Source: Ustilaginoidea virens (taxonomy: Eukaryota > Ascomycota > Sordariomycetes > Hypocreales > Clavicipitaceae). Taken from it: 64,000 nucleotides of DNA. Positions within the stretch are counted from its first letter, which is position 1. Every line of letters starts with the position of its first letter. The notes below the pieces were generated by a model. It did no database searches, was not told where the DNA came from, and worked only from the letters and a program-made list of their open reading frames with translations. This document shows, piece by piece, positions 1-9,427 of the stretch. The stretch is taken from NCBI RefSeq assembly GCF_000687475.1, contig NC_057322.1:2046001-2110000 (forward strand), given 5' to 3'. The translations under genes were made by a program, and so were the position numbers.

Positions 1-70
1 TGATGCTCGCCTTGTCGCAAGCGCGGTCACGGTCACGGTCATGTCACGGTCCCGGCCGTCGTCGTCGTCA

Positions 71-970
71 TCACGAGTCGAGCGGCTTGTAGACGTAGTC
101 TTCGAGCTGCTTGTACGCGTCGTCGAGGTTGTCGTTTACGATGATCTTGTCGTGGACGCCGGGCGTCTCGGCAAAGGCGAGCTCGTGGGTGGCCTGGTCG
201 AGGCGCTTGCGGATGCTGGCTTCGTCCTCGGTGCCGCGGCCGCGCAGGCGGGCCTCGAGGGCGTCGAGGGAGGGCGGGGCGATGAAGACGTATCGTGCGG
301 GGAGGGCGGACTGTTTGATTTGCTTGACGCCCTGGGGAAGTTAGTGGTGGTGGTGGCGTTTTTTTTTTTTCTCGTTTTTCTTTTTTTTTTCTTCTCTTGC
401 TTCCCTTTTTCACCTTCTTTTGTCGTCTTCTTTTTTATCTTCTTTTTTTTTCTCCTCTTTCTTCTTTTTCAGAAAGGCAAAAAAAAAAAGAAAAAAAATA
501 GAATCAAAAGGAATAGAAACAAAAAGGAGAGAGAGAGGGAGATAGAGAGAGAGAGGGAAGCTTTTTATAATTCGGGCATACCTCCATCTCGATATCCAGC
601 ACCACCACCTTGCCCTTGCGGGCCTGCTCCTCAATCGTCATCTTGCTGGTGCCGTAGCGGTTGCCGCCAAACTTGGCGTGCTCGACGAAGCCGTCCCGCG
701 CGATGAGCGCCTCAAAGTCCTCCACGGCGACGAAGTGGTAGTCGACGCCGTCCTGCTCGCCGGGCCGCGGCTTGCGCGTGGTATGCGACACGGAGAGGCA
801 GAAGGTGTCGGGGTGCCTCTCGAAGAGGCGCTTGTACAGGGTTCCCTTGCCGACGCCGGAGGGGCCGGAGATGACGAGCGGGCGGCGGTCGGGGGGGGCT
901 GCGGGGAGGCGGGGGTTAAGTATCGGGGTGCGTGGGCGCGGGGGCGGGGGGGTTTACACTGACGAGGCAT
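71..970 (-). CDS. GUK1: Guanylate kinase
   Basis: Cytosolic enzyme that phosphorylates GMP to GDP with ATP in guanine nucleotide synthesis. Three exons on the minus strand: 970-958, 898-582 and 331-71, giving 196 residues, a normal length. Exon 1 is only 13 nt (M-P-R-Q plus one base) and ends at a GTAAAC donor. The Walker A loop GPSGVGKG is at residues 16-23, followed by the GMP-binding region (SHTTRKPRPGE, then VDYHF) and the typical GGNRYGTSK segment. Intron 2 (581-332, 250 bp) is unusually long and is mostly homopurine/homopyrimidine. Identity is certain; the tiny first exon is inferred from phase and splice signals, and an alternative upstream exon is possible. Confidence 0.93.
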
Positions 971-1968
971 TGGGGAGAGCGCGTGGTTGATGGATGCGAG
1001 GGTTCTGCGGAGGTGAGCCCGACGGGGGGGCATCGGAGAGGGTTGGATGCGATGGATGCGGAGGGGGACGAGGATGCGGTGGATGCGGTGGATGTGGTGG
1101 ATGTGGTTGGAGGTTTGAGGGTAGAGGTGTAGGGTAAGTGTCAAGCTTGGCGTGCCTGTGGGGGGGGGGAACCAGATGGGGATGGGCTGGTGAGTACGTA
1201 AACAGAGCGGGAAGGGTTTTCAAACATGCCGGGAATAAAGTGGGTCTTATATGTATCTTTACACATACTTCCCTATGAGTAGTGACCTTCCTACTACTCT
1301 ACATATATTTATCCTCGCTACACCACCATACACATTATTACGACTTTTGCCCACGCGATAGCCTCAGAAGCGATTGATATCACAATGCACTAATTAGTAT
1401 TAGCAATCGATCAAGGGATACCTTATTTTACATAGGGCGCGCGCGGGGTACTAAAGTAGCGGGTAATTATAGGGCATTTTTATGTGTGCTATGGTCAACC
1501 TGTGCGCGATCTTGGAGCAGCCAATGCAGAGTGTCACTACTTATAGAATAATACGTGTAAAGGTACAAGACCCACTTTATTCCCGGCATGTTCGAAAACC
1601 CTTCCCGCTCTGTTTATGTGCTCTGGGCTGGTAGCGTTTGCATGGGATATTGTAGGCTCGGGATGTCTTACATGGCTGGAATGGGGTTGGCGATTTGACG
1701 TTTTGGCGTTTTGACGATTTTAGACTATTTTATTCATGGCACCTTGTCTGTTGACGAGCCTGGTACAAAGCGTTAAGAACGGCGTATGATCTCCGGTCCC
1801 TGGGCCTGAAGAACAAAAGTGGACCGCCGCACCCACCAATGGAAGCCCGAAAAGGCAGGCTGAAGCTGCTGACTGGAAGCAACCCATTTTGAAGCCACTC
1901 GCCTCACCACCGCGCATCTCCCACGACCACGACTCCCCCCATCGCGACGACGCCAAGCCAAGCCGGCC
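971..1968. promoter_or_regulatory. Intergenic region between divergent GUK1 and COA4-like genes
   Basis: Shared upstream region of two divergent genes. The first 200 bp carries GGATGC-type short repeats (about 1046-1110). The middle is occupied by the inverted-repeat element at 1192-1623. The remaining stretch up to 1968 is AC/CG-rich, with several GACGA repeats just before the COA4 start. I see no further open frame of merit. Confidence 0.5.
1192..1623. mobile_element. MITE family A copy 1 (Mutator-like, non-autonomous), 432 bp
   Basis: The ends are near-perfect inverted repeats: the left end starts GAGTACGTAAACAGAGCGGG and the right end, reverse-complemented, starts GAGCACATAAACAGAGCGGG. 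The match continues for about 55-60 bp with few differences and more weakly to about 90 bp. The element is flanked by an exact 9-bp direct repeat TGGGCTGGT at 1183-1191 and 1624-1632, read as the target-site duplication. A 9-bp duplication with long terminal inverted repeats is typical of Mutator-like elements. The AT-rich interior has no usable reading frame. A second copy lies at 9428-10160. Confidence 0.85.
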
Positions 1969-2455
1969 ATGCCCAACGACGACGACAAATCCGCCGCCCG
2001 GCCCGTGGACGACGACGACGAGCCAGACGAGTGGTGAGTTTCGTCGGCCCCCCCTTTCCTTCCCCTTCTTTACACCCCCCCCCCCCCCCCCCCCCCCCCG
2101 GAGGGCCGTTGCTCGTCGCTAACTGGTTCCATCGCAGGGACAAGCGCATCTTCAGCACTGGCTGCGCCGGTAGGTCAAAGCCCGGTCTCCGGCTTCGCCC
2201 AAGCTGACTTGCGGGGGGGTGGTGTTTGTGTTTGTGTGGGTTGCAGACGAGAACGCCGCCCTGACGGACTGCTACTTTGCCAAGAAGGACTGGCGGGCGT
2301 GTGCGGCCGAGGTAGGCGCGCTTGCTTGCTTGCCTTGTTCAAGCCGTTGCCGGCCGGGCCGTGGCTAACGCAGCAAGCGGTGGCAGATGCAGGACTTTAA
2401 GCAGTGCTGGAAGCGGCATGGGAACGATGGGCGCACGGCGACCAAGGACGCGTGA
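1969..2455 (+). CDS. COA4: Twin-CX9C mitochondrial protein, COA4-like cytochrome c oxidase assembly factor
   Basis: Small (76 residues) CHCH-domain protein expected in the mitochondrial intermembrane space, where this family supports cytochrome c oxidase assembly. Four exons: 1969-2033, 2138-2169, 2247-2311 and 2387-2455; all phases agree. The acidic N-terminus is followed by two CX9C motifs, C31/C41 and C51/C61, which would form the two disulfides of a helical hairpin imported by the Mia40 route. The central DWRxC and FKQCW residues resemble Coa4/CMC3. Intron 1 contains a run of about 20 cytosines. The CHCH fold is clear; the COA4 assignment rests on recalled family residues. Confidence 0.8.
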
Positions 2456-2909
2456 CCGGGGGGGGCAGGTGTACGCAAGTTTGGTGCATGTTGCGCGGTG
2501 GGATGGAATTTGATGGCTGGTGGGTGAGAATATATGCTGGTGTTGGCGTCGAACAAGGACCACCAGACTTGACTTGCCTTGACTTTTTTTTTTTTTTTCC
2601 CATTTTGGCCACCCATCGTCGTCGTGTCGTCGTGTCGTCGTGTGGCAGCTGCAGCAACTTCAAGCCTCCCGGTGGCGACAGGTGGGGCTCCGACAAGCAC
2701 CGCGGACCACTTGCGCCGCAGCTGAGCACTTGCGCACTGTGCAGCACATGACGTACGTACGGAGCAACTCCATAGCCGTCAAACGCCTCCTGAGCCAAAA
2801 AAAAAAAAAAAAAAAACTAAAAAAAAAAAAACCCCCCTGCTCCTCCCAACGCCGCGGCTGCCCCCCCCCCCTCTTCACGACGGGCTCCTCGACAGCAAAG
2901 ACCACAAAG
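2456..2909. promoter_or_regulatory. Intergenic and probable promoter region of MGM101
   Basis: No gene seen. It holds a T-run at about 2584-2598, short GTCGT repeats at 2618-2642, and A-runs at 2798-2830 shortly before the MGM101 start. A near match to the recurring 9-mer TACGGAGTA (TACGGAGCA) lies at 2758-2766. Confidence 0.4.
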
Positions 2910-3951
2910 ATGCATTTCCCCCGACGAGCCGTGTCCGCGGCCGCCCAGCGGCTCGCTCCGCGCGCTCGGCTCAGCCTCCCCGGCACGCGATTCACTTCCA
3001 CCTCCACCTCCACAGACGCCGCCGCGGCGACATCCAGGCTTCCACCCCCCGCGGCGACATCCGGGTTTCCCCCCCCCGCGGCGACATCCACGCCTCCCCC
3101 CCCCGCGGCGTCGTCGAAATGGACGCCGCAAAAGTTCGCCAAGCCCGCCCCGGCCACCCGCAAGCCCAGCTTCTCGTCCGCCGCGCCCGCCGGAAACGCC
3201 CCCCCCCCGACGTACGAGCCCAAGACCATCGCCCACCGGCAGCCCGCCGCCGCCGCCGATGACGACGCAAGCCCGCCGCCCGCCGACGGCACCGTAGACT
3301 GGGCCACCAGCTTCCACGGCGTCGCGGCGAAGCCCGTCACCGAGGACCAGTTCCGCGCGCTCATGCAGCCCGTCGACATCAAGGACATCGAGGTCAAGCC
3401 CGACGGGGTCATCTACCTCCCCGAAATCAAGTACCGGCGGCGGCTGAACGAGGCCTTTGGCCCCATGGGCTGGGGCCTGATCCCCAAGGGCAAGCCGGTC
3501 GTCGGCGACGCCATGGTCACGCGCGAGTACGCCCTGATTGTCGACGGACGGTACGTTCGACGCGCCCGCTGATGCTGATGCTGATGCTGCTGCTGCCGCT
3601 GCCGCTGCCGAGCAATGCCGAGGCAACACCCGCTGGGGGCTCGTGTGCTAACTTTTGGTAAAAAAAAAAAAAAAAAACAGATTCGTCTCCCAGGCCCAGG
3701 GGGAGAACCCGTACTTTTCGGCCGACCAGCTGCCCAACGCCGTCGAGGGCTGCAAGTCCAACGCCCTGATGCGGTGCTGCAAGGATCTCGGCATCGCGTC
3801 CGAGCTCTGGGACCCCCACTTTGTGCGCTGGTTCAAGAAGAGCCAGATGGAGGAGGCCTGGGTCGAGCACGCCGTCACCAAGAAGAAGCGCACGCTGTGG
3901 TTTAGAAAGGGCCTCGTGGAGGTTGCGTACCCGTACAAGCTGGTCAACTAG
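2910..3951 (+). CDS. MGM101: Mitochondrial genome maintenance protein Mgm101
   Basis: Mitochondrial nucleoid protein of the Rad52-like single-strand annealing group, needed for repair and maintenance of mitochondrial DNA. Two exons, 2910-3550 and 3681-3951, give 303 residues. The N-terminus is rich in R, A and S (MHFPRRAVSAAAQRL), as expected of a mitochondrial presequence. Residues about 45-70 are a Pro/Ala/Thr/Ser tract built on a roughly 27-bp tandem repeat (GCGGCGACATCC plus a C-run). The conserved core begins near WATSFHGVA and runs through YLPEIKYRRRLNEAFGPMGW to the C-terminal KGLVEVAYPYKLVN. The intron acceptor follows an A-run of about 18. Identification is firm; the low-complexity tract is likely variable between strains. 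Confidence 0.95.
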
Positions 3952-5537
3952 GGCGGGTTTGCGCGCCGGGGGGGGACCCTCGACGCAAGGGACAAGGAAG
4001 CATGCCGTATGTACAAACAACAGGCTGGCGGCGACGGGACGCGAACATGTACGATTAGGTAGGGGTTGGGTTATAAAAAAAAAAAAAGTCCTTTCGCTGT
4101 GGAGCCGTTGCGTAGACGGCAGAGACATGCCTGGACGTCGGTTTCGGATCCTGTCTTGGTGATGCTCGCCCGCAGCGTGTCGAAAGAAGAAGGACCGAGG
4201 GGACCGGATTGGGCGGCTGGCTTGCTTGGCGGTGCCTTTGGCGACGCACGAGACGCAGCGGCGACGCCTGGCCGGGTGATTTTCCTGTGAACCAGCTGGG
4301 CTGCGAGCAAGCACCAGCACGCAGCTACTCGTCCAAGCCTACCGACAGCACCGCCCGCTTGCGGAACCAGAAACGGCCGCGTCAGAGGCGTTCGTCAGGA
4401 GGCGCCGTGTCTGCGCGTCTTGCGCGGGGAGACCAACTCCGACATGTCGAGCAAATCATCATCCCCGGCAAGTGATGCACCCGCAAGGAACACCAGCAGA
4501 ACAGCTCTCGGCGGGCTACAGGAACCCAGCCAAAGCAGACGTTTCAATGACAGACGGGCAAAAAAAAACCAAAAAAATCGGCGGGAAGCATGCCGCTGCC
4601 AGCGCTGGCTGGTCCTCGCCGACCCAACTGCTGCCCGGCCGGCTGCCCGGCCTCCGGGCCCGCCGATCCGATGCGCTGCCGCACGTGTTTGACGGAGGTG
4701 GCGTCCCGGCCCGGTGACTAGCCCCACCTGCCGGCTCCCCGTCTCCCGAGAGACCCCGGATTTTAGCATCAGCCCTCCGCACGCGATTCCCCCCCACCCC
4801 TAGAAGGGCAATCTTCCCTATGAAACGGTGCTGAATTTGGCGGAGCAATGGCACATGTTTCTTTTCAGGCTTTGCTGTGGCTCGCGTTGCCAAATGCCAC
4901 CCTGTACTGTATTCCCGACGACGGGGCTTGCTGCTACTTGGGTCATCCAGCCAGTCCTCCCTGTCCACCTTGCAGCCATATTCTGTTTTGATCCGACGCA
5001 CTCTCCTTGCTCTCCTCGTTTCTTGGTCTGCTATTATCTACCGCTGCTGGTGCCGCTACTGCCTCCGCTGGTCTCACGCGTCCCGCAGCTCTTTCTGCTT
5101 TGCCGACACGGCAGCTCTTCGGCCAATCACGCATTCCAGCTACAAACAAGGCCCCGGCTGGGTACATGTACCACTTGAAGGCCTCGAAACGGGCTGCGCC
5201 TCGGTTCCAGACAATACCGACGAGCTTCGAAGAGATATACAGGAGAACAGCAGCAAGCTCCAGACAGAACGCCGGCAGCTGGCATAAAAAGGTCGAGCGC
5301 TTCAAGGGGTCACAGACGGGCAAGTTTACCTATAGCTGTCATATTCTGGATCAATCTGCTAATGCTTTTACATGTCGTAATCCCCGCTGGTCTCAGTGTT
5401 CATAAGCCGTGGTTAGGTCTCTATACGGGGTCTAGCGACGCTATCCGTTTTTGAATGCATTCTTGGGACTTCAATTGATTATTCTACGACATCTTTGCCC
5501 TGCCTGGACCCTGAGGAGTACCTAGGAAAAGCGGCAG
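3952..5537. other. Intergenic region, no supportable gene
   Basis: The first 400 bp is the 3' region of MGM101, with A-runs near 4075-4086 and 4560-4577. On the minus strand between about 5320 and 4943 there is an open frame with a hydrophobic stretch near its beginning. It has no ATG before that stretch and no recognisable family, so it could be a decayed exon. Nothing else is supported. Confidence 0.3.
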
Positions 5538-6158
5538 GTGAGTAGCGCGTCAAACTTGCATGATACACACGCTGCATTGGTCCGTATTGCCCTGGCAGCA
5601 TTGGATGCGCTCCGTTTCTTCCAAGACAAGCCGTGCTTAGTGCAACACACTGCGCTGTTCGGCTCGTGGCGACGACGCTTGTCTTGCAGGCCTAGTGGGA
5701 ACGGTGACTCTCATGACAGCATTCTTGCCCATTTAGACGTTGAGTCTGATGGATATTCAAATATACGGCCCGGAATACGCCGAGGCCCGAGGCCTAGGCA
5801 TGGGTCAATGACCTACTGAAATAGAGACAATGGCAGAGGACATGCTGCTTGTTCTTTCAAACGGTCTGAAGGAAAGCTTCTACAGTACCTTGCAGACCTT
5901 GAAGAGAGTCGCCTCTTCCGGCAATGTCGTAAAACCATTGGTGGGTGGCGGCACAAGAGCTCACGACGTGTCGAGTATAAGGACTTGGTGGATAATTATC
6001 TGCGGGATGCTAGTAATCCTGACAAGGTCCTGGGTATTGCCAGGATTCATGTGACCATGTCAAGCGACGACAAAACAAAACGAGAGTGACCAGAGTGCAA
6101 GGTATTTACGCTCGATCCGTGGCAATGCCATCAACAGGCGGTCCTGTTGGTGTAGCCT
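5538..6158 (+). pseudogene. Decayed coding remnant of unknown function
   Basis: One plus-strand frame stays protein-like for about 200 codons, broken by TGA at 5817-5819, TGA at 6087-6089 and a TAG just before 6160. Its text is not low-complexity and includes EESRLFRQCRKTIGGW, YKDLVDNYLRDASNP and VLGIARIHVT, all after the first stop. A GTGAGT at 5538 and a TTGCAG before about 5691 could be an old intron. There is no ATG at a sensible place. The stops could have come from CGA-to-TGA type changes, but that is inference. I do not recognise the family; it lies beside transposon remnants. Confidence 0.35.
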
Positions 6159-6352
6159 TCAACAGTACCCTGGTCCCGCTCAAGCCTGCATACCTTCTCT
6201 CTGATATCGTAGCGGTTTATACTGGCGCTTTTATGGCCGAGTTCTCGTCTCGTCTACTGTAGACGCATTCACCTGCCTGGCTACCTCCGCTTTCGCTGTG
6301 CCTTTGACGCCGAGGAATTCGGCGGCAACTTAGCACATTGACTACAGCATGT

Positions 6353-6794
6353 GAACGCTACGCCTAAAATAGAGTTAGTACCTTTGCACGCATTTTTCTA
6401 TAAGCAGTGACCTTGTTTATTTTTGTTGCTGGGAACCTTTAAGTTGGGCAACACAGTAGAATCGCTAGTCTTTTCAGGGGCATCTGATAGTAGTAGCTTG
6501 ACACGACCGCAGCGCATGGATAGGATAGATGCCACGTTATCAGCGTTTTTTACTGCTATGTAATATTGCATATAAAGCCCTCAAGACGTTGATAGTCCTG
6601 GATCCCGGTGATTGCATCTCAGGATATGTAATATCTACATTTATTTCAAGGTATAAAGGATATTGTAGGGCGTTGGAGTCGCTTCTGAGGCCATCACGTG
6701 GGCAGCCATCGCGTAGGCAAAAGTCGTGATAGAGTGTGTGTAGCTATGTATGTAGCTGTGTGGCGTAGAAAGGAGAAATGTGTGTAGAGTAAGT
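6353..6794. mobile_element. Degenerate MITE family A remnant
   Basis: The left part (GAACGCTACGCCTAAAATAG onward) matches the inner portion of the family A inverted repeat seen at 9470. The right part, read on the minus strand, matches the subterminal block CGACTTTTGCCTACGC present in both full copies. The outer GTAAACAGAGCGGG ends are missing on both sides. The right side is cut off by the family B element that starts at 6801. I read it as an old, truncated copy. Confidence 0.6.
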
Positions 6795-6800
6795 ACTCTA

Positions 6801-6926
6801 TCCCTTGGAAGGTGCGAGGGTGCAGACTTCTCTACAGAACCCACTTTTTGCTGCATACCTTGAATGATGTTGATTGGCTCAAACCCTGGTCCGCTGCAAA
6901 GTCTGCCCCTTGACACCTTCAAAGGT
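6801..6926. mobile_element. MITE family B, short copy (126 bp)
   Basis: Starts TCCCTTGGAAGGTGCGAGGG and ends with CACCTTCAAAGG. Both ends match the ends of the longer copy at 8957-9351, and internal blocks (CCCACTTTTTGC; GGCTCAAACCCTGG) are shared. It lies within the remains of a family A element and only about 70 bp upstream of the gene starting at 6995, so it may form part of that promoter. Confidence 0.55.
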
Positions 6927-6994
6927 ACCGATCTAACCTTCTATTAAAAGATGCCTCGCCTCAGAGCACGGGTTCGTCTTCATCAGCACCCAGG

Positions 6995-7639
6995 ATGCGT
7001 TTCCGTCTCCCCGAAAGCCCCCTCGAGCTTCGCGTCACCTACCGCCGGCTACGAAAATGCACCGGGCGACGCAAACTATTGCTTCAACTGTTGTTTCCCG
7101 TCCCATGGCATTTCGCGATTCCCCCACAGTCGCCGCCCAGCTACTACGAGTCGATAGACGAGAACTCGCTGCAGCCAAACATGATGATGCTCCGTTGGAT
7201 CCCCCTCTTTCGCATGCGAGATACACCGCTGCGATCGTTGTATCGTCTATACGAGGACCTTTGTGCCAAGGACCTCATCATGATGGGCTACGAGGCCGAC
7301 TACTTCTTTAACCATACAGACAAAAAATGGAAGCTATGCCAAATGCCCGATCCGCAAGATCCAGATCCGACTCGATATGCTGTTCTCGCCAGCATGGTGG
7401 AGGCCCTTGTTTCTTCGTTCAATTGGAAACTGGAGGTCGGGTTAAGACGGGACGGAACGCACAACGTTGATGGTATTAAAGAAGCACTCCACCTAGAGAC
7501 GCGGCCGGCCTGGACGGCCGACGTAAAACCTTTGCCGGAGACACTCCGCCTTGGGGGTTCGAGGGAAGTGCATGGTGCTAGTGCAGACTTTCTGAGGAGA
7601 AATATCGAGGCGCCCATGGGCTACCTGTACAACGTTTGA
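6995..7639 (+). CDS. Conserved fungal hypothetical protein
   Basis: Single-exon frame of 214 residues with an ATG at 6995. I recall the central block (MMMLRWIPLFRMRDTPLRSLYRLYEDLCAKDLIMMGYE, interrupted here for length) only as a conserved hypothetical of Fusarium-like fungi, with no known function. There is no signal peptide or membrane segment. It may instead begin at the internal MMML cluster near 7179, because the N-terminal 60 residues are basic and less family-like. It lies 153 bp upstream of a kinase-like gene on the same strand, and both sit between copies of the same inverted-repeat element. Confidence 0.6.
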   Translation: MRFRLPESPLELRVTYRRLRKCTGRRKLLLQLLFPVPWHFAIPPQSPPSYYESIDENSLQPNMMMLRWIPLFRMRDTPLRSLYRLYEDLCAKDLIMMGYEADYFFNHTDKKWKLCQMPDPQDPDPTRYAVLASMVEALVSSFNWKLEVGLRRDGTHNVDGIKEALHLETRPAWTADVKPLPETLRLGGSREVHGASADFLRRNIEAPMGYLYNV

Positions 7640-7792
7640 ACTGGAGCAATTCTGCCGCACATTACCGCCTAAGCCGTCGCCGCGACTCGCCATCAGGGTT
7701 AGCCACCCCCTTTCTTTCCGCGGGGCCCCATTCTGAACACCGCCAATCGCCCTCCGTCAGACACGCCCATCGCCCACGTCGAGTCCACAAGC

Positions 7793-8590
7793 ATGAGGAC
7801 CAGAGATACCGTTTGGTCGATCGACCTAGGGCCCGATGACTGCCTCTATAGAATTCTTCGCGAAAACGGACGCGAGCAGAGAGTGGTCTACGTCCTGCTC
7901 CGGCACCTCGACCTCATCCCTGAAGAGTCACGGACTTGGGGCCCCGGAGTCATACGAGAGCTGTCTAAACTCGCCGATTGGGACGGCGGATGGAAGACTT
8001 TGACAATTTCGAAAGACGATTCCGGTATACGTACACGAGCAAACGTTTTCGAACCACATCGCCTGCCTCGAGAACAGCCGCCAGGTCTAACCAGCAGCTT
8101 GTTCAACATTTGCGACCTCGAGCCTGTCCAGAGTATGAAGAGTCGGGTCACCCGCGTCCAGGTAAATGGAGAACAGTGCTTCATGAAGATATCTCGATTT
8201 GAGTTTGAAGTCGCCGCTATAGCGCATGAGGTCAAGGTGTACGAGACCCTAATGTGCCAGGGCTCAACCCTCGTACCTCGTCTGCTCGGATATGTCTATG
8301 AAGAGACGCCGGATCGAGTGATTGGCTTCGTTTTGGAGGCCATATCCGGCCATTACCCAAGCATCAAGGATCTAGACATGTGCCGAGGGGCACTGCAGCG
8401 GCTGCACAGCCTAAATATCGTCCATGGAGACGTCAACCGGTACAACATGCTGTTGACCAAGGACGGGCCCAAGTTTATCGACCTGGAAGTAGCCGAGATT
8501 GACTCTCAAGATGGAGCAAGAATGGACAAGGAAATGCAAGGCTTGGAGGAGCAGCTCATGACGGAGTCGCGCATAGGCTGTCCTTGGTAG
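7793..8590 (+). CDS. Protein kinase-like / aminoglycoside phosphotransferase-like fungal protein
   Basis: Single exon, 265 residues. The C-terminal half has the kinase-like core. FMKISRFEFEV is a candidate beta-3 lysine, followed by an EVKVYETL helix. HGDVNRYNML is the catalytic-loop equivalent (HxDxxxxN form), and FIDLE replaces the DFG metal-binding motif. Such fungal proteins are often loosely labelled 'alpha-galactosidase A' or serine/threonine kinase-like. The N-terminal 100 residues are a family-specific extension. Substrate is unknown. It may be a small-molecule kinase rather than a protein kinase. The frame looks intact, with no stop or shift. Confidence 0.7.
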   Translation: MRTRDTVWSIDLGPDDCLYRILRENGREQRVVYVLLRHLDLIPEESRTWGPGVIRELSKLADWDGGWKTLTISKDDSGIRTRANVFEPHRLPREQPPGLTSSLFNICDLEPVQSMKSRVTRVQVNGEQCFMKISRFEFEVAAIAHEVKVYETLMCQGSTLVPRLLGYVYEETPDRVIGFVLEAISGHYPSIKDLDMCRGALQRLHSLNIVHGDVNRYNMLLTKDGPKFIDLEVAEIDSQDGARMDKEMQGLEEQLMTESRIGCPW

Positions 8591-8956
8591 TGAAAGGCTC
8601 GCTAGCCCTTTTTTCCCAGGCGTTCCCAGACCCCCCCTGCGGCATCGCTCCTCCTCCCTCTTGTCGTGAGTAGGACACTTGCCGAACTGGCTGTTGTTAG
8701 TCATGGCCACAAGCCTAGTGGAGACAGTACTGCGCGCAGACAGATCGCCGAGGAGGAGACATGGCGACGATGCAAGAGAAGCAGGTCCGTGACAGTTGGC
8801 AGGACTGAGATGAAGCGACCTGGGCTTGCGCATCCGGAATTTGAAATGAAATGGAATCCCCTCACCTTTCCCCCCTCATCTTCCCCTCTCACCTGTTCCC
8901 GCCTGGGTTTTCCCCCTCCTCTCCCGCCGACGTTTGAGGGGAACCGCTGGCAGACA
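8591..8956. other. 3' flank of the kinase-like gene, no gene seen
   Basis: Contains C/T-rich stretches (8865-8935) but no reading frame I can support. Confidence 0.4.
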
Positions 8957-9351
8957 TCCCTTTAAAGGTGCTGAGGTGCAGCTTTTGTGCTGGGCCAGGG
9001 CTTGAGCCAATAAAAAAGCCGTATAGTAAAGCGTACATCGGCAGACGATAAAATAATATAATAACCGAAGTGCCTACAGTATCTAGAGTTACAAAGCGCT
9101 ACATCTCACTCCCGCTAAGATGTAGCGCGCTATAAGGCGACTTCTGCTATTTTAGCTATGGAAAATAGGCATTATGCCCTTATTAATATGACCAGACGTA
9201 TTTAGCAGTTATTATACCTCTTGATATTAGTTAGTAGCTGTAAGGATTTTAGTGCCTAATGCTTCGCGGTCTAGAAGAATGAGGCACCTGCTAGGTACTT
9301 GGCAAAAAGTGGGTCCAGCACAAAAGCTGCACCTTAGCACCTTCAAAGGGA
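8957..9351. mobile_element. MITE family B, longer copy (395 bp)
   Basis: Terminal inverted repeats of about 37 bp with two mismatches: the left end begins TCCCTTTAAAGGTGCTGAGG and the right end, reverse-complemented, begins TCCCTTTGAAGGTGCTAAGG. The interior is AT-rich and non-coding. No convincing target-site duplication was found, so the superfamily is undetermined. A short copy lies at 6801-6926. Confidence 0.75.
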
Positions 9352-9427
9352 TGGGGCTTGCAGCGCCACTTCAGTGATGCCAATCGGAGAATTGATAGCA
9401 CAGGTCTCCCGCGAGGCTAGAACCAAC

